The notes: a model not told the origin generated them from the sequence alone. Positions 24,809 to 34,075 are shown, counted from the stretch's first letter. The stretch is 64,000 nt of DNA from Prevotella sp. (GCA_023665755.1 JAMPDF010000003.1:1-64000); one strand, 5' to 3'. Made by a program: numbers and translations.

Positions 24809-24885
24809 TGGCGTCCGTGATTGGATTCGAACCAACGGCAGATCGCTTAGGAGGCGATTCCTCTATCCTACTGAGGTACACGGAC
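24809..24885 (-). tRNA. tRNA-Arg (anticodon CCT)
   Basis: The 77-nt minus-strand sequence folds as a cloverleaf: acceptor GTCCGTG/CACGGAC, a D arm, anticodon arm ATCGC-CTCCTAA-GCGAT, T arm with TTCGAAT, discriminator G and encoded CCA. The anticodon CCT reads AGG. Its 3' end faces the accessory region to the left, a common arrangement for islands integrated at tRNA genes, although no integrase or second att copy is visible here. Confidence 0.93.
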
Positions 24886-24919
24886 AATATATTTCAACTC
24901 TTTTTTATTATAGTTGAAA

Positions 24920-25597
24920 TCATGAAACCGATAATAACTTTTCTTTTTGTTCTTTCGCAATCAAATAAGACTCTCTCATTTTTTGGATTGCTTTTTTACA
25001 TACAAATTCAGACCATTTTTGAATGTCTGAAAGATGCGTATAAATATGGTTAAAATCAAGACAAGCCATAGAACAAAGTAGCCATGCCACTGCCATATCC
25101 ACATAATATGGGCCATATGAGATAGTAGTAAGTAAGTCAAATATTTCGTCAAAATGCTTTTGTGTGATAAAATATTTTTTCATCATCACCACTGCGGTTC
25201 TAACCACAAATTCTTCTTTGCTTTTTAACCATTTTTGGATATAACTATATAGTATATTTAGTTCATTATTTTTAAATGTAGTATTCGATACAAATGTATC
25301 TACCGTCATCCAATTGGACATTGATGATACATATTTTTCCATATAGCAATAATATTGTTCATCCTTTACTTTTCCCAATCGATTGAGCAAGAATCCATAT
25401 AAGATATCTTGTTCAATATATTCGTTTAAGGGGATGGTTTCTAATATTTCATAAGTCGGTTGTACCTGTTTGGCAAATCGTTTAATAATTGGTATTTTAA
25501 TACCCAAAGAAGGAATATGCCCAGGTGTCAGTTTTTCTACAAATGCCTTATGCATATCATTTTTTAATTCTTGGAATTCTTCTATTCTATTAGACAT
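24920..25597 (-). CDS. AlkD-like DNA alkylation repair glycosylase
   Basis: A 225-residue, all-helical protein with HEAT-like repeats. GIKIPIIKRFAKQV near the N-terminus, NWMTVDTFVSN in the middle and EEFVVRTAVVMMKKYF follow the AlkD pattern. AlkD removes alkylated bases from DNA without base flipping. The expected catalytic aspartate falls in the MTVD part. I begin at 25597 (MSNRIEEFQE) since the longer frame to 25675 runs through the promoter. TGA is the stop. It is monocistronic and divergent from the TetR gene. Confidence 0.8.
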   Translation of the reverse strand: MSNRIEEFQELKNDMHKAFVEKLTPGHIPSLGIKIPIIKRFAKQVQPTYEILETIPLNEYIEQDILYGFLLNRLGKVKDEQYYCYMEKYVSSMSNWMTVDTFVSNTTFKNNELNILYSYIQKWLKSKEEFVVRTAVVMMKKYFITQKHFDEIFDLLTTISYGPYYVDMAVAWLLCSMACLDFNHIYTHLSDIQKWSEFVCKKAIQKMRESYLIAKEQKEKLLSVS

Positions 25598-25603
25598 ATA
25601 TAT

Positions 25604-25633
25604 ATTATACCTTATTTTTGATATTTTGTCCAA
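25604..25633 (-). promoter_or_regulatory. Promoter of the AlkD-like gene
   Basis: TTGGAC (25628-25633), an 18-bp spacer and TATAAT (25604-25609). Only six bases separate the -10 box from the ATG, so transcription may begin at the start codon itself. Confidence 0.6.
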
Positions 25634-25678
25634 GAAAATCGTTTTTGAAATCTTTTTGTGGTTTTTTTGTAACAAACA

Positions 25679-25687
25679 TGCTATAAT
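25679..25687 (+). promoter_or_regulatory. Extended -10 promoter of the TetR gene
   Basis: TGCTATAAT is an extended -10 box about 30 bp ahead of the start codon. The -35 region is weak. Confidence 0.5.
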
Positions 25688-25717
25688 AGGCTAAACAAAG
25701 TGAAAAGGAAATTCCCT

Positions 25718-26335
25718 ATGAAAAAAGAATATCAAAGTGCAACTCGTTCTAAAAGTGCCATAAAAGATGCCTATTTGACGTTGATGCAAGAAAAAAAGGA
25801 TGAGAAAATATTCGTAAAAGAAATTACGGATAAAGCAAATATCAATCGTTGCACGTTCTATTCTCATTATAAAGATGTCAATCAATTGTTAGGTGACATT
25901 CATTCTCAACTGATTGATGAGATTTTACCCATTTTTGATGATATATCTGCCAAGACAGTTGGAGAATATTTTAATCTTTTCTTTATGCATTTATCTGATA
26001 CATTTGAAAACAATAAATCCTATATACAAGCCATTCTTGCGCAAAACAAATCTATGGATTACTTAGAAAATATTCGAATTCGTTTGAAAGAAAAAATTAT
26101 GCAAACGCCTTTCTTGTATCAACAATTATCTCATTTAGAAAATGCTTGTATTATTATTGACTATCATATAAGTGCTATTATTTATACTTATTCTAACTGG
26201 TTTAAAAATTTGATTCCTTGTGATATATATACGTTATCGCATACGCTATCAACTATATTGACACAGCAATTTGAATGGATATCTTTATCTAAAGATCAAA
26301 AGAAAAATAATATTTCTAAAAAGGTACAGAATTAA
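25718..26335 (+). CDS. TetR/AcrR family transcriptional regulator
   Basis: A 205-residue regulator. The N-terminal helix-turn-helix region reads IFVKEITDKANINRCTFYSH and then YKDVNQLL, as in TetR proteins of the DhaS/YbiH-like type. The C-terminal part carries helices for ligand binding and dimerisation. The start is the ATG at 25718, eight bases after AAGGA; a GTG at 25700 lies before that site. No target gene is adjacent in the same direction. The divergent gene is alkD-like and the convergent gene is clpB. It shares a two-way terminator with clpB. Confidence 0.85.
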   Translation: MKKEYQSATRSKSAIKDAYLTLMQEKKDEKIFVKEITDKANINRCTFYSHYKDVNQLLGDIHSQLIDEILPIFDDISAKTVGEYFNLFFMHLSDTFENNKSYIQAILAQNKSMDYLENIRIRLKEKIMQTPFLYQQLSHLENACIIIDYHISAIIYTYSNWFKNLIPCDIYTLSHTLSTILTQQFEWISLSKDQKKNNISKKVQN

Positions 26336-26348
26336 TCTGTACCTTTTT
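26318..26348. terminator. Two-way terminator between TetR gene and clpB
   Basis: AAAAAGGTACAGA and TCTGTACCTTTTT form a perfect 13-bp stem with a 5-nt loop, A-rich on one side and T-rich on the other, so it serves both convergent genes. Confidence 0.85.
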
Positions 26349-26350
26349 TT

Positions 26351-28462
26351 CTATTGTTCTTCTACACACAATTTGCCTTTATAGTCTACAAGATAGTGAT
26401 GATTGGGTTCAATAGTTGATGCAATGATTTGCTTAGCAAGTTCAGTTTCAATATGTTTTTGAATAAAACGTTTGATTGGTCTTGCGCCAAAAGTAGTATT
26501 GTAACTATGTTCAATGATAAATTTCTGAACTGACTCCGTGAATTCTAGATAAATCGCATTTTTGCTTAAGCGCATTTTTAAATCAGCTAATAATTTATCT
26601 ACAATTTTAATTTGCACTTCATAAGATAAAGGATTGAACATCACAATTTCATCAATACGATTTAAGAATTCTGGTCTAAAGTGACGATGAACTTCTTCTA
26701 GTACTTTTTCATTCGCATTTTCTTGTTGACCTAGCAAATATTCACTACCTAAGTTGGATGTCATAATAATAATGGTATTTTTAAAATCGACTGTTCTTCC
26801 TTGTGAATCTGTCACTCTACCATCATCTAATATTTGTAAAAGGACATTGAAAATATCTCTATGGGCTTTTTCTACTTCATCAAATAAAATAATAGAATAA
26901 GGTTTTCTTCTAACCGCCTCAGTCAATTGGCCACCTTCGTCATAGCCAACATACCCAGGAGGAGCACCAATCAAACGAGAAACAGAATGTGGTTCCATAT
27001 ACTCACTCATATCAAATCGAACGATATGCGATTCACTATCAAATAATGCTTCAGCTAAACTTTTACATACTTCAGTTTTTCCCACTCCTGTTGGTCCTAG
27101 AAATAAAAATGATCCAATAGGTCTATTTTCATCTTTGATCCCAGAACGTTGTCGAATGATAGCATCGCTAACAAGCTCTAATGCTTGATCTTGTCCAATC
27201 ACTCTTTTCGAAAGCACATTTTTTAAACCCAATAGTTTTTCCTTATCGCCTTGAACTAGTTTAGAAATAGGTATACCTGTCGATTTAGAAATAATATTGG
27301 CAATATCGTTTTCTGTAACAACTTCCGAAATCATTTTATCTGATGTGGTTTTCGCCTCATAAGCCGCAATTTCTTTTTCCAAGTTTGGAATAATTTTATA
27401 AATCAATTCACCAGCTCGGTTGTAATCCGCTTTAATCAACACATCGTCGTATTCTTTTCGATATGTTTCTAATTGTTTTTGTTTTTCTTTAATATCGGCT
27501 AATTCTTTTTTCTCTCGTTCCCATCTTTGTTTCATTTCTTCAGCAATCTTGACTTTATCACTTAGTTCTTTATTGATCTTGGACAAGCGATCTTTTGAAA
27601 GTGCATCTTTTTCTTTTTCTAATGCAGTCTTTTCAATTTCAAGTTGCATTATCTGACGTTGTAATAAATCTAATTCATTGGGCATTGAATTCATTTCTGT
27701 TCGGATGGATGCACAAGCTTCATCGATTAAATCAATGGCTTTATCTGGCAAGAAGCGATCAGTAACATATCTATTCGATAAAGTAACTGATGCAATAATA
27801 GCGGGGTCTGATATTCTTACGCCATGAAACACTTCAAATCGATTTTTTAATCCCCTTAGGATACTAATGGTATCTTCTACGGTTGGTTCATTGATATAAA
27901 CCTTTTCAAAACGTCTTTCTAGTGCAGAATCTTTTTCAATATAGTTTCGATACTCATTGAGTGTTGTTGCACCAATACAGTGTAACTCACCACGTGCAAG
28001 CATTGGCTTTAGCATATTGCTTGCATCAAGTGCACCATCTGCACGACCTGCTCCAACAATCAAATGGATTTCATCTATGAATAAAATAATTTCACCATTT
28101 TTCTCTTTGATTTTATTCAGCACTGCTTTTAATCTTTCTTCAAATTCACCACGATATTTTGCCCCTGCAACAAGAGCTCCCATATCTAATTCATAAATAT
28201 GACAGTGTTTCAAATTTTCTGGTACATCTTCTTTTACAATACGAGAAGCAAGACCTTCAATAATTGCGGTTTTTCCAACACCAGGTTGACCAATCAAGAT
28301 AGGATTATTTTTGGTTTTCCTAGCTAAAATTTTCACAATACGAAGAATTTCCTCTTCTCTACCAATTACAGGGTCAATTTTACCTAATTTGACTTGTTCT
28401 GTTACATCACGACCGAATTTTTCTAATATTTTTTCATCTTTGGAATAATCTTGCATTTCCAT
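26351..28462 (-). CDS. clpB: ClpB-type AAA+ disaggregase lacking the N-domain
   Basis: A 703-residue chaperone with two AAA+ modules. Module one has Walker A GQPGVGKTA near residue 60, Walker B ILFIDEIH and GATTLNEYR. A coiled-coil middle domain lies at about 260-370. Module two has GPTGVGKTE near 450, GAPPGYVGYDEGGQL, FDEVEKAH and TSNLGS. Normal ClpB is about 860 residues; here the roughly 150-residue N-terminal substrate domain is missing and the protein begins with a short acidic leader. The long middle domain argues for ClpB rather than ClpC or ClpE. It unfolds aggregates, usually with DnaK. A perfect CIRCE lies in its leader, so HrcA control is expected. Confidence 0.88.
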   Translation of the reverse strand: MEMQDYSKDEKILEKFGRDVTEQVKLGKIDPVIGREEEILRIVKILARKTKNNPILIGQPGVGKTAIIEGLASRIVKEDVPENLKHCHIYELDMGALVAGAKYRGEFEERLKAVLNKIKEKNGEIILFIDEIHLIVGAGRADGALDASNMLKPMLARGELHCIGATTLNEYRNYIEKDSALERRFEKVYINEPTVEDTISILRGLKNRFEVFHGVRISDPAIIASVTLSNRYVTDRFLPDKAIDLIDEACASIRTEMNSMPNELDLLQRQIMQLEIEKTALEKEKDALSKDRLSKINKELSDKVKIAEEMKQRWEREKKELADIKEKQKQLETYRKEYDDVLIKADYNRAGELIYKIIPNLEKEIAAYEAKTTSDKMISEVVTENDIANIISKSTGIPISKLVQGDKEKLLGLKNVLSKRVIGQDQALELVSDAIIRQRSGIKDENRPIGSFLFLGPTGVGKTEVCKSLAEALFDSESHIVRFDMSEYMEPHSVSRLIGAPPGYVGYDEGGQLTEAVRRKPYSIILFDEVEKAHRDIFNVLLQILDDGRVTDSQGRTVDFKNTIIIMTSNLGSEYLLGQQENANEKVLEEVHRHFRPEFLNRIDEIVMFNPLSYEVQIKIVDKLLADLKMRLSKNAIYLEFTESVQKFIIEHSYNTTFGARPIKRFIQKHIETELAKQIIASTIEPNHHYLVDYKGKLCVEEQ

Positions 28463-28476
28463 ATGTTTTCACCTCT

Positions 28477-28503
28477 TTAGCACTCTCTTCTATAGAGTGC
28501 TAA
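28477..28503 (-). promoter_or_regulatory. CIRCE operator of clpB
   Basis: TTAGCACTC, nine bases, GAGTGCTAA: a perfect CIRCE element, the binding site of the heat-shock repressor HrcA. It lies between the promoter and the ribosome site. Confidence 0.95.
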
Positions 28504-28507
28504 TATA

Positions 28508-28535
28508 ATTATACCCCTTTTTTCTAATTTGTCAA
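28508..28535 (-). promoter_or_regulatory. clpB promoter
   Basis: TTGACA (28530-28535), 16-bp spacer, TATAAT (28508-28513). Sequence is almost the same as the htpG promoter. Confidence 0.85.
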
Positions 28536-28567
28536 GAGGTTTTTGAAATTTTTTTAAAAAAACTAAA

Positions 28568-28601
28568 AAATCAGTCCAAGGGATATTCCTTGAACTGATT
28601 T
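28568..28601 (-). terminator. Terminator of the MarR/MacB operon
   Basis: Arms 28568-28581 and 28588-28601 pair almost completely, followed by a T-rich run on the minus strand. Confidence 0.75.
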
Positions 28602-28603
28602 AA

Positions 28604-31279
28604 TTATTCTGAGCGAAGAGCATTCACTGGATCCATCTTAGCTGCAGAGCGAGATGGCACAAGTCCTGAAACAAGTGTCAATAAAATACTAATGGAAACC
28701 ATGATAATGGCTTGGACTATCGTTAAATGAACTAGTGAGTAAAGGCCACTCAAACTACCAATAATCATATTAGCAATAAAAGAAATCAAATAAGTAATTC
28801 CTATTCCAAACAATCCAGATACGCCACCAATAATAAATGTTTCCGCATTAAATAAATGAGCAACATCCTTCTTTCTACCTCCAAGTGAACGAATTACACC
28901 AATTTCTTTAATCCGTTCTACAACAGATACATAAGTAATGATACCAATCATTACCGTAGATACAATAAGAGAAATCGCGGTGAAAGCAACAAGTGCTGTT
29001 GTAACAATATTAATCATCGTATTAATCATCGAAATGACAATGGATAATGTATCCGTATATGTCACTTGTGGACGCTGATCTTTAGTTAATGTTTGATTGT
29101 TAACCACCAAATCTCCATCGTTATTCCAAGCATCTAAATAAGATAGTACTGATTTTTTAATTTCAAAATTCTTTGGATAAATAGAGATACTATTAGGTAA
29201 ATCATTACCACCAACATGACGAAGAGATAATGTATAAAAGGGAATACTAGCTCCACCACCAATTCCCATCATACTACTGAACATAGAATTCATAGACTGG
29301 CTACCCACAAAACCAGTTCCTGTTTTACGTGTACCTTCATACAAATATTCAAATTCATACATTACACCAAATGCTTTTCCATCAATCGGAGAAGAACCAC
29401 TACTGATTTCTTGTGTCTCTAAATCCTGTATATAAGTAACAATTTCACTATCTTTGCTTTGTTCTAACATATAAGCAGTTAAAGCTGGTGTATAATAAAA
29501 GCCACTATATAAAGATCCATAATTTTTACCTTCTTTTGGACGCAAGATGCCTACTACATTTAGTTCAACGCCCTCATTTGTAAATTCTTCTGCATAAGCT
29601 TGATAGGTAAATGGTTTTCTAAGATCATAGTTTCTTGTATAAATTTGATCATTTGGGTAATAATAGAATTTTTTCCCTAAAAGTTCTTCATATGAAAATT
29701 CATTTTTATCTAGTGCTTCATTATAGGATGGTGCACCAAATGCTTTGAATGCCATATTTAAAAATTGCTCTTGATTATAATACCCTAGTTGTGCAAGCAC
29801 CAAATCGGTCAATAAGGTCTCATCATTGACAACTACAAGAATTTCATTTTTCTCCCTTGCCATTTTACCTGTTAATAAGTCGTATTGTTCTAAAATATAA
29901 TCTTCATTATTTAAAGATTGACCAATGGGGTGAGATAATGTAGAAATCAGTGATGCGGCATCTTTATAATCGGTTTCTTGAAGCATTGCCTGATAAATAT
30001 CTTTGATTGCTGCAAGAGAAGTCATTCGAGAGGCGCTATCTTTATTTTCTGAAAAATCTGTATATATATTGTACTCTACATTGATTCCATATCCATATGA
30101 CATACATTCAAGATATTCTTTAGGCATTTTTTCTAAATAATCAATATATTCCTTTTCTATCTGATTGGTTACCATAATTGATTGCATCGTCTCAGCTTGT
30201 TTTGCAATGGTTTGCAACATAGAATTCACACCTACAAAACCATTTTTCACAACAATTTCCATTTTCTCAAAATTGCTCATACTATTCATCATGGCATTGA
30301 TATCATATGCTTGTTCAGAAATCGTAATAGGATTCCCCGATAGCATATCATTTTGCAAATCATCAATATAATTGCTAATCCCTGTTGATATTGCCAAAAC
30401 CAAAGATACACCAATAATTCCAATTGATCCAGCTAGTCCTACCATTAGTGTCCTTTTGAATTTGCTCAATAAATTACGGAATGATAATTTAAACGCAGTC
30501 CAAAAAGACATTTTAGCTTTTTCTTGATTTTTCATTTTAGCAGAAATACCCGCGATTGGTGTAGTGTTGCTCTGATCTCTTTCTGATGCTTCTTCTTGTT
30601 CACTACAAGGATTAGAGTCATCCTCCACTTCACCATCTAATAGTTTTACAATACGAGTTGAATACTTGTGAGCTAGTTCTGGATTATGTGTGACCATGAT
30701 TACCAATTTTTCTTTTGAGATTTCTTTGATCAAATCCATAATTTGAACAGATGTTGTAGTATCTAGTGCACCTGTTGGTTCATCTGCAAGCAAAATTTCT
30801 GGTTCATTAACAAGGGCTCTAGCAATAGCTACTCGTTGACATTGTCCACCTGATAATTGATTCGGTTTCTTATTGTATTGTCCTTTTAATCCTACTTTAT
30901 CTAATGCCTTTTTGGCTCTATCTACTCTTTCTGTTTTTTCCATTCCCGCAATCGTTAAAGCGAGTTCAACATTTTCTAAAATCGTTTGGTGAGGAATCAA
31001 ATTGTAACTTTGAAAAATAAAACCAATACGATGGTTCCGGTAAACATCCCATGCACGATCATTAAACTCTTTGGTTGAAACCCCATTGATTACCAAATCA
31101 CCCGATGTATATTTGTCTAAACCACCAATGATATTCAGTAGCGTTGTTTTTCCACAACCAGATGGTCCTAAAATAGACACAAATTCATTTTTTCGAAATT
31201 GGAGTGTAACTCCTTTTAACGCTTCTACTTTGGTGTCTCCCATGACATACGTTTTTTGAATATGACTTAGTTTTAACAT
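28604..31279 (-). CDS. MacB-like ABC exporter (ATPase fused to FtsX permease)
   Basis: An 891-residue protein. Residues 1-225 are a LolD/MacB-type ATPase: Walker A GPSGCGKTT, signature LSGGQCQRVAIARAL, Walker B ILLADEPTGALD. A membrane helix (about 280-300) is followed by a large outside domain (about 300-740) and three C-terminal helices of the FtsX type with VSVVERIKEIGVIRSLGGR. Such fused exporters act on peptides, bacteriocins or surface proteins rather than by taking substrate through the membrane. The start overlaps the MarR stop by 7 bp, so both form one operon. The MarR protein is the likely regulator. Confidence 0.85.
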   Translation of the reverse strand: MLKLSHIQKTYVMGDTKVEALKGVTLQFRKNEFVSILGPSGCGKTTLLNIIGGLDKYTSGDLVINGVSTKEFNDRAWDVYRNHRIGFIFQSYNLIPHQTILENVELALTIAGMEKTERVDRAKKALDKVGLKGQYNKKPNQLSGGQCQRVAIARALVNEPEILLADEPTGALDTTTSVQIMDLIKEISKEKLVIMVTHNPELAHKYSTRIVKLLDGEVEDDSNPCSEQEEASERDQSNTTPIAGISAKMKNQEKAKMSFWTAFKLSFRNLLSKFKRTLMVGLAGSIGIIGVSLVLAISTGISNYIDDLQNDMLSGNPITISEQAYDINAMMNSMSNFEKMEIVVKNGFVGVNSMLQTIAKQAETMQSIMVTNQIEKEYIDYLEKMPKEYLECMSYGYGINVEYNIYTDFSENKDSASRMTSLAAIKDIYQAMLQETDYKDAASLISTLSHPIGQSLNNEDYILEQYDLLTGKMAREKNEILVVVNDETLLTDLVLAQLGYYNQEQFLNMAFKAFGAPSYNEALDKNEFSYEELLGKKFYYYPNDQIYTRNYDLRKPFTYQAYAEEFTNEGVELNVVGILRPKEGKNYGSLYSGFYYTPALTAYMLEQSKDSEIVTYIQDLETQEISSGSSPIDGKAFGVMYEFEYLYEGTRKTGTGFVGSQSMNSMFSSMMGIGGGASIPFYTLSLRHVGGNDLPNSISIYPKNFEIKKSVLSYLDAWNNDGDLVVNNQTLTKDQRPQVTYTDTLSIVISMINTMINIVTTALVAFTAISLIVSTVMIGIITYVSVVERIKEIGVIRSLGGRKKDVAHLFNAETFIIGGVSGLFGIGITYLISFIANMIIGSLSGLYSLVHLTIVQAIIMVSISILLTLVSGLVPSRSAAKMDPVNALRSE

Positions 31280-31719
31280 GATTCTTTTTTACCTCCTCCT
31301 ATGTTGTTAATGCCTTCATTCATCTGTTTGGCTAAATCCAAAAACATTTGATACTTTTCTTCTCCCATTTCACCTTTCACGTTTTCTAAAAAGGGTTGAT
31401 AAACCAAACAAAGTTCATCCAACACTTTCATCGCTTTTTTGGTCAAACGGATATAAAAACTTTTTTTATTGTCTACGGCTGGTTCTTTGGTAATCAATCT
31501 TTTGATGGATAAACAAACAATGGCTTGTGATACGGCCGATCTAGAAATACCTAACTCACTAGATAATTTTGACACATTCATATCTTTTTCTTTGGCAAGA
31601 CCTAACATCATAAATTCTACATAATTCAAACGCATTTTCAAGCATGCTTTTGAAATCACATCTTCCATTTTTTTATTAAGTTTATACAAATCAATTAAAA
31701 TGGTATTTTTCTCTTCCAT
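31273..31719 (-). CDS. MarR family transcriptional regulator
   Basis: A 148-residue winged-helix protein with DMNVSKLSSELGISRSAVSQ and KSFYIRLTKKA as recognition helix and wing. I choose ATG at 31719 (MEEKNTILID), behind AAGGGGG; a longer frame to 31785 would cross the promoter and operator. It overlaps the MacB-like exporter gene. A perfect palindrome covering its transcription start supports self-repression, with release probably by a compound exported by its partner. Confidence 0.85.
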   Translation of the reverse strand: MEEKNTILIDLYKLNKKMEDVISKACLKMRLNYVEFMMLGLAKEKDMNVSKLSSELGISRSAVSQAIVCLSIKRLITKEPAVDNKKSFYIRLTKKAMKVLDELCLVYQPFLENVKGEMGEEKYQMFLDLAKQMNEGINNIGGGKKESC

Positions 31720-31739
31720 AAAGAACCCCCTTTTAAAAG

Positions 31740-31785
31740 TTGTTAAGTTCTTAACAAGTATACAATAGAATTGAAAAAAAGTCAA
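31740..31785 (-). promoter_or_regulatory. Promoter and palindromic operator of the MarR operon
   Basis: TTGACT (31780-31785), 17-bp spacer, TATACT (31757-31762). A perfect palindrome TTGTTAAG-TT-CTTAACAA (31740-31757) touches the -10 box and covers the expected start site, a good MarR binding site. Confidence 0.85.
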
Positions 31786-31832
31786 TATCTGATTTAATGA
31801 AAATGTTTACAAAAAATAAACATCAAAAAAAC

Positions 31833-31855
31833 TTATACCTTTCTAGGATATAAGC
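31833..31855 (-). terminator. Terminator of the TetR/ABC-2 operon
   Basis: CTTATACC and GGATATAAG pair with one bulge, followed by seven T on the minus strand. Confidence 0.65.
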
Positions 31856-31868
31856 CTTTTTCCATTTT

Positions 31869-32717
31869 TTAGTGAGATTGAATTTTTTTGTAAAATACCA
31901 TCCAAGTACATCCTAAAAGTATGATTATATATATCATAGCCACACAAATATGTACCCACCATATGTCTAGTCCATTATACAAAACCGATATACCTAGAGC
32001 CTCATTTAATTCTATTTCCGATTGAAATGATGCCAAAGAGGCTGGATAAAATCCTCTTGCAACATCTTGTACAAACGTAACCATATGATAAAATGGCAAA
32101 AACTGAACAACTTGTTTCAACACAGGTATAGTAGCTAGTGGCATAAACATACCTGATCCGATTGCGGTAAGATTAATTCCCAAACTTGCTACCCCTCCTA
32201 CTGCTTTATCCGATACCAATAATCCCATACAAAGACCAAAACTGATGAAGAATGAAGAAAAAAACAATCCTACTATGAAACTACCTATCACATCAATCGA
32301 AAATAAATGAAATGATACCGAGGTAAATAGACTCATGATGCTTCCCATTCCATATACGATAAGGGACTGGAAAAAAGCAATTTCTAATAGAGGCAAGAAA
32401 TAGCCTAAACAAAACTGATAGGGTTTGAGAGGGGAAATACATAGTCTTGAAAAAAAGGATTCACTTCTATCTTTGGCTATCATCATACCTGAAAATAAAC
32501 TTAAGAAAGAATGCGCAAATATAGCTATTGCAGGAATCAGTTTATAAGGATGAAACATGGAAACCTGAGTTTTTATCTCTACTTCCGTCTTTTCAAATAG
32601 AAAACAAAAGAAAAGTAGTAGCATTAAAACGGGAAACACAAAATTAAACACAAGGGATAGAGGGTCCCGTAATATTTCTTTTCTATTTCTTTTGGCAAGT
32701 ACTCTTACTTTTGACAT
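31869..32717 (-). CDS. ABC-2 type exporter permease
   Basis: A 282-residue membrane protein with helices near 20-40, 60-80, 105-130, 140-165, 170-195 and 255-275. GSGMFMPLATIPVLKQV and the following FLPFYHM match the conserved loop of ABC-2 permeases. ATG at 32717 has GGAGGA eight bases ahead and lies just after the ATPase stop; the longer frame to 32747 would overlap that gene. It pairs with the ATPase at 32722-33435 and the TetR regulator ahead of it. It is probably a drug or toxic-lipid exporter. Confidence 0.85.
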   Translation of the reverse strand: MSKVRVLAKRNRKEILRDPLSLVFNFVFPVLMLLLFFCFLFEKTEVEIKTQVSMFHPYKLIPAIAIFAHSFLSLFSGMMIAKDRSESFFSRLCISPLKPYQFCLGYFLPLLEIAFFQSLIVYGMGSIMSLFTSVSFHLFSIDVIGSFIVGLFFSSFFISFGLCMGLLVSDKAVGGVASLGINLTAIGSGMFMPLATIPVLKQVVQFLPFYHMVTFVQDVARGFYPASLASFQSEIELNEALGISVLYNGLDIWWVHICVAMIYIIILLGCTWMVFYKKIQSH

Positions 32718-32721
32718 CAAC

Positions 32722-33435
32722 TTATTCCTCCTTGGTGGATAGCGCAATGAATGCTGCTTCTAGTGTTTCCGCATTTGCTTTTGTTTTGATTTCTTGAATT
32801 GTTCCTACTGCTTTGAGCGTTCCTTGATTGAGTATAGCGACTCGGTCACAGAGCGCTTCTATTTCTTCTAAATAATGCGTCGTAAGGAGGATTGTCATTT
32901 TCCCTTTGAATGTAGCAATCAATTCCCATAGTTCATGCCTAGCTAAGACATCTAAACCTAAAGTGGGTTCATCTAAAATTAATATTTGAGGATGCGTTAC
33001 AATGGCCATTGCAATCGATAATCTTTTTTGATACCCCCCAGAAAGTGTACCTGCTCTTTGATGTCGCACCTTTTGCAATTGCATTTGTTCAAGTACGTCT
33101 TCGACACTTTTTTGATATGTTTTATCGCCATATAACTGAGCCATTAGCATTAAATTTTCTTCAACAGTCAATTTTTTAGCAATGGCTTGTTCTTGAAAAG
33201 CGACATTGATTATGCCTTTATGTTTAGCTTCTGCTACACTATGTCCAAAAATAGAAATTTTACCCGATTCAAATGGTACTAATCCAATTAATAGATGAAT
33301 CAGTGTACTCTTGCCCGCTCCATTTACACCCAAAAGACCAAATAATTCATGCTCATCAATCGAAAAACTGATTTGCTCTAAAGCAAGTTGTTTTTGATAA
33401 TACTTCGTTACTTTTTCAAAATCAATAGTTTTCAC
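32722..33435 (-). CDS. ABC transporter ATP-binding protein
   Basis: A 237-residue ATPase with Walker A GVNGAGKST, signature LSGGYQKRLSIAMAI, Walker B ILILDEPTLGLD and switch TTHYLEE. It belongs to the ABC-2/CcmA group and lacks the longer C-terminal region of the ATPase at 16145-17059. It overlaps the TetR gene by 14 bp and precedes the permease with a 4-bp gap, so all three are one operon. Confidence 0.9.
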   Translation of the reverse strand: MKTIDFEKVTKYYQKQLALEQISFSIDEHELFGLLGVNGAGKSTLIHLLIGLVPFESGKISIFGHSVAEAKHKGIINVAFQEQAIAKKLTVEENLMLMAQLYGDKTYQKSVEDVLEQMQLQKVRHQRAGTLSGGYQKRLSIAMAIVTHPQILILDEPTLGLDVLARHELWELIATFKGKMTILLTTHYLEEIEALCDRVAILNQGTLKAVGTIQEIKTKANAETLEAAFIALSTKEE

Positions 33436-33991
33436 GTCTTGCCTCCTCTTTTAAACCGTTAAAGACATTGGTTAACATCTTGGAAATAATTTCATCATCA
33501 AATTGAATGGTTTGTGTAGCTATCATTGTCGCAATACCATGTACAAAAATCCATGTTTCTAACTGAAATAATCTTGCTTCTTCTTGACTGATATGTGCAG
33601 TAGATGCTATCAACGACACTAACATTTCATTTCTAGATGTTTCTTCAATTTCGACATGTTGATAGTCTTGATGTAGTCTATCCATAAATAAAAAGCGAAA
33701 CAAACGAGGTTCATCTTTAGCAAATTGAATATACTGTTTTCCTGTTCCCTTGAAGGGGAGTTCTTCTTGCAAACCTTGATCGATATAACTATGATATATC
33801 TGTAGTGCTTGTTTACGAATCGCTTCTTTGAGCGATTCCATATTGTTGAACAAACGGAAAATAGGTTGCGTAGAAATATTCATTTTTTGAGCAAGTGATC
33901 TTGCATGAAGTGTTTCATGCCCTTCTTCTTTTACAAATTGTAGTCCTGCTTGAATGAGTTGTTCTTTGGTTATTTTAACCCTAGGTGGCAT
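33422..33991 (-). CDS. TetR family repressor of the ABC-2 exporter
   Basis: A 189-residue regulator. Residues 5-50 form the TetR helix-turn-helix with ETLHARSLAQKMNISTQPIF. The second ATG (33991) has a GGGGG run at good distance, whereas the first at 33997 directly abuts it. The last 130 residues form the ligand domain (WIFVHGIATMIATQT fits TetR_C types). A palindrome between its promoter and start codon suggests that it represses its own operon. Confidence 0.88.
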   Translation of the reverse strand: MPPRVKITKEQLIQAGLQFVKEEGHETLHARSLAQKMNISTQPIFRLFNNMESLKEAIRKQALQIYHSYIDQGLQEELPFKGTGKQYIQFAKDEPRLFRFLFMDRLHQDYQHVEIEETSRNEMLVSLIASTAHISQEEARLFQLETWIFVHGIATMIATQTIQFDDEIISKMLTNVFNGLKEEARRENY

Positions 33992-34008
33992 ATTCATCCC
34001 CCTTTTTT

Positions 34009-34064
34009 ATTAAATAACACGCGTTATTTAATAATATTATACGCTAAAAGTTCTGATTTGTAAA
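34009..34064 (-). promoter_or_regulatory. Promoter and operator of the TetR/ABC-2 operon
   Basis: TTTACA (34059-34064), 17-bp spacer, TATAAT (34036-34041). Immediately downstream ATTAAATAAC and GTTATTTAAT (34009-34032) form a 10-bp palindrome around ACGC, a typical TetR site that would block transcription. Confidence 0.85.
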
Positions 34065-34075
34065 AGAAAATGATA

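Noticed and set aside
24543..24917. 124-codon plus-strand frame across the tRNA gene
   Set aside because: It is antisense to tRNA-Arg and its terminator, and has no ribosome site.
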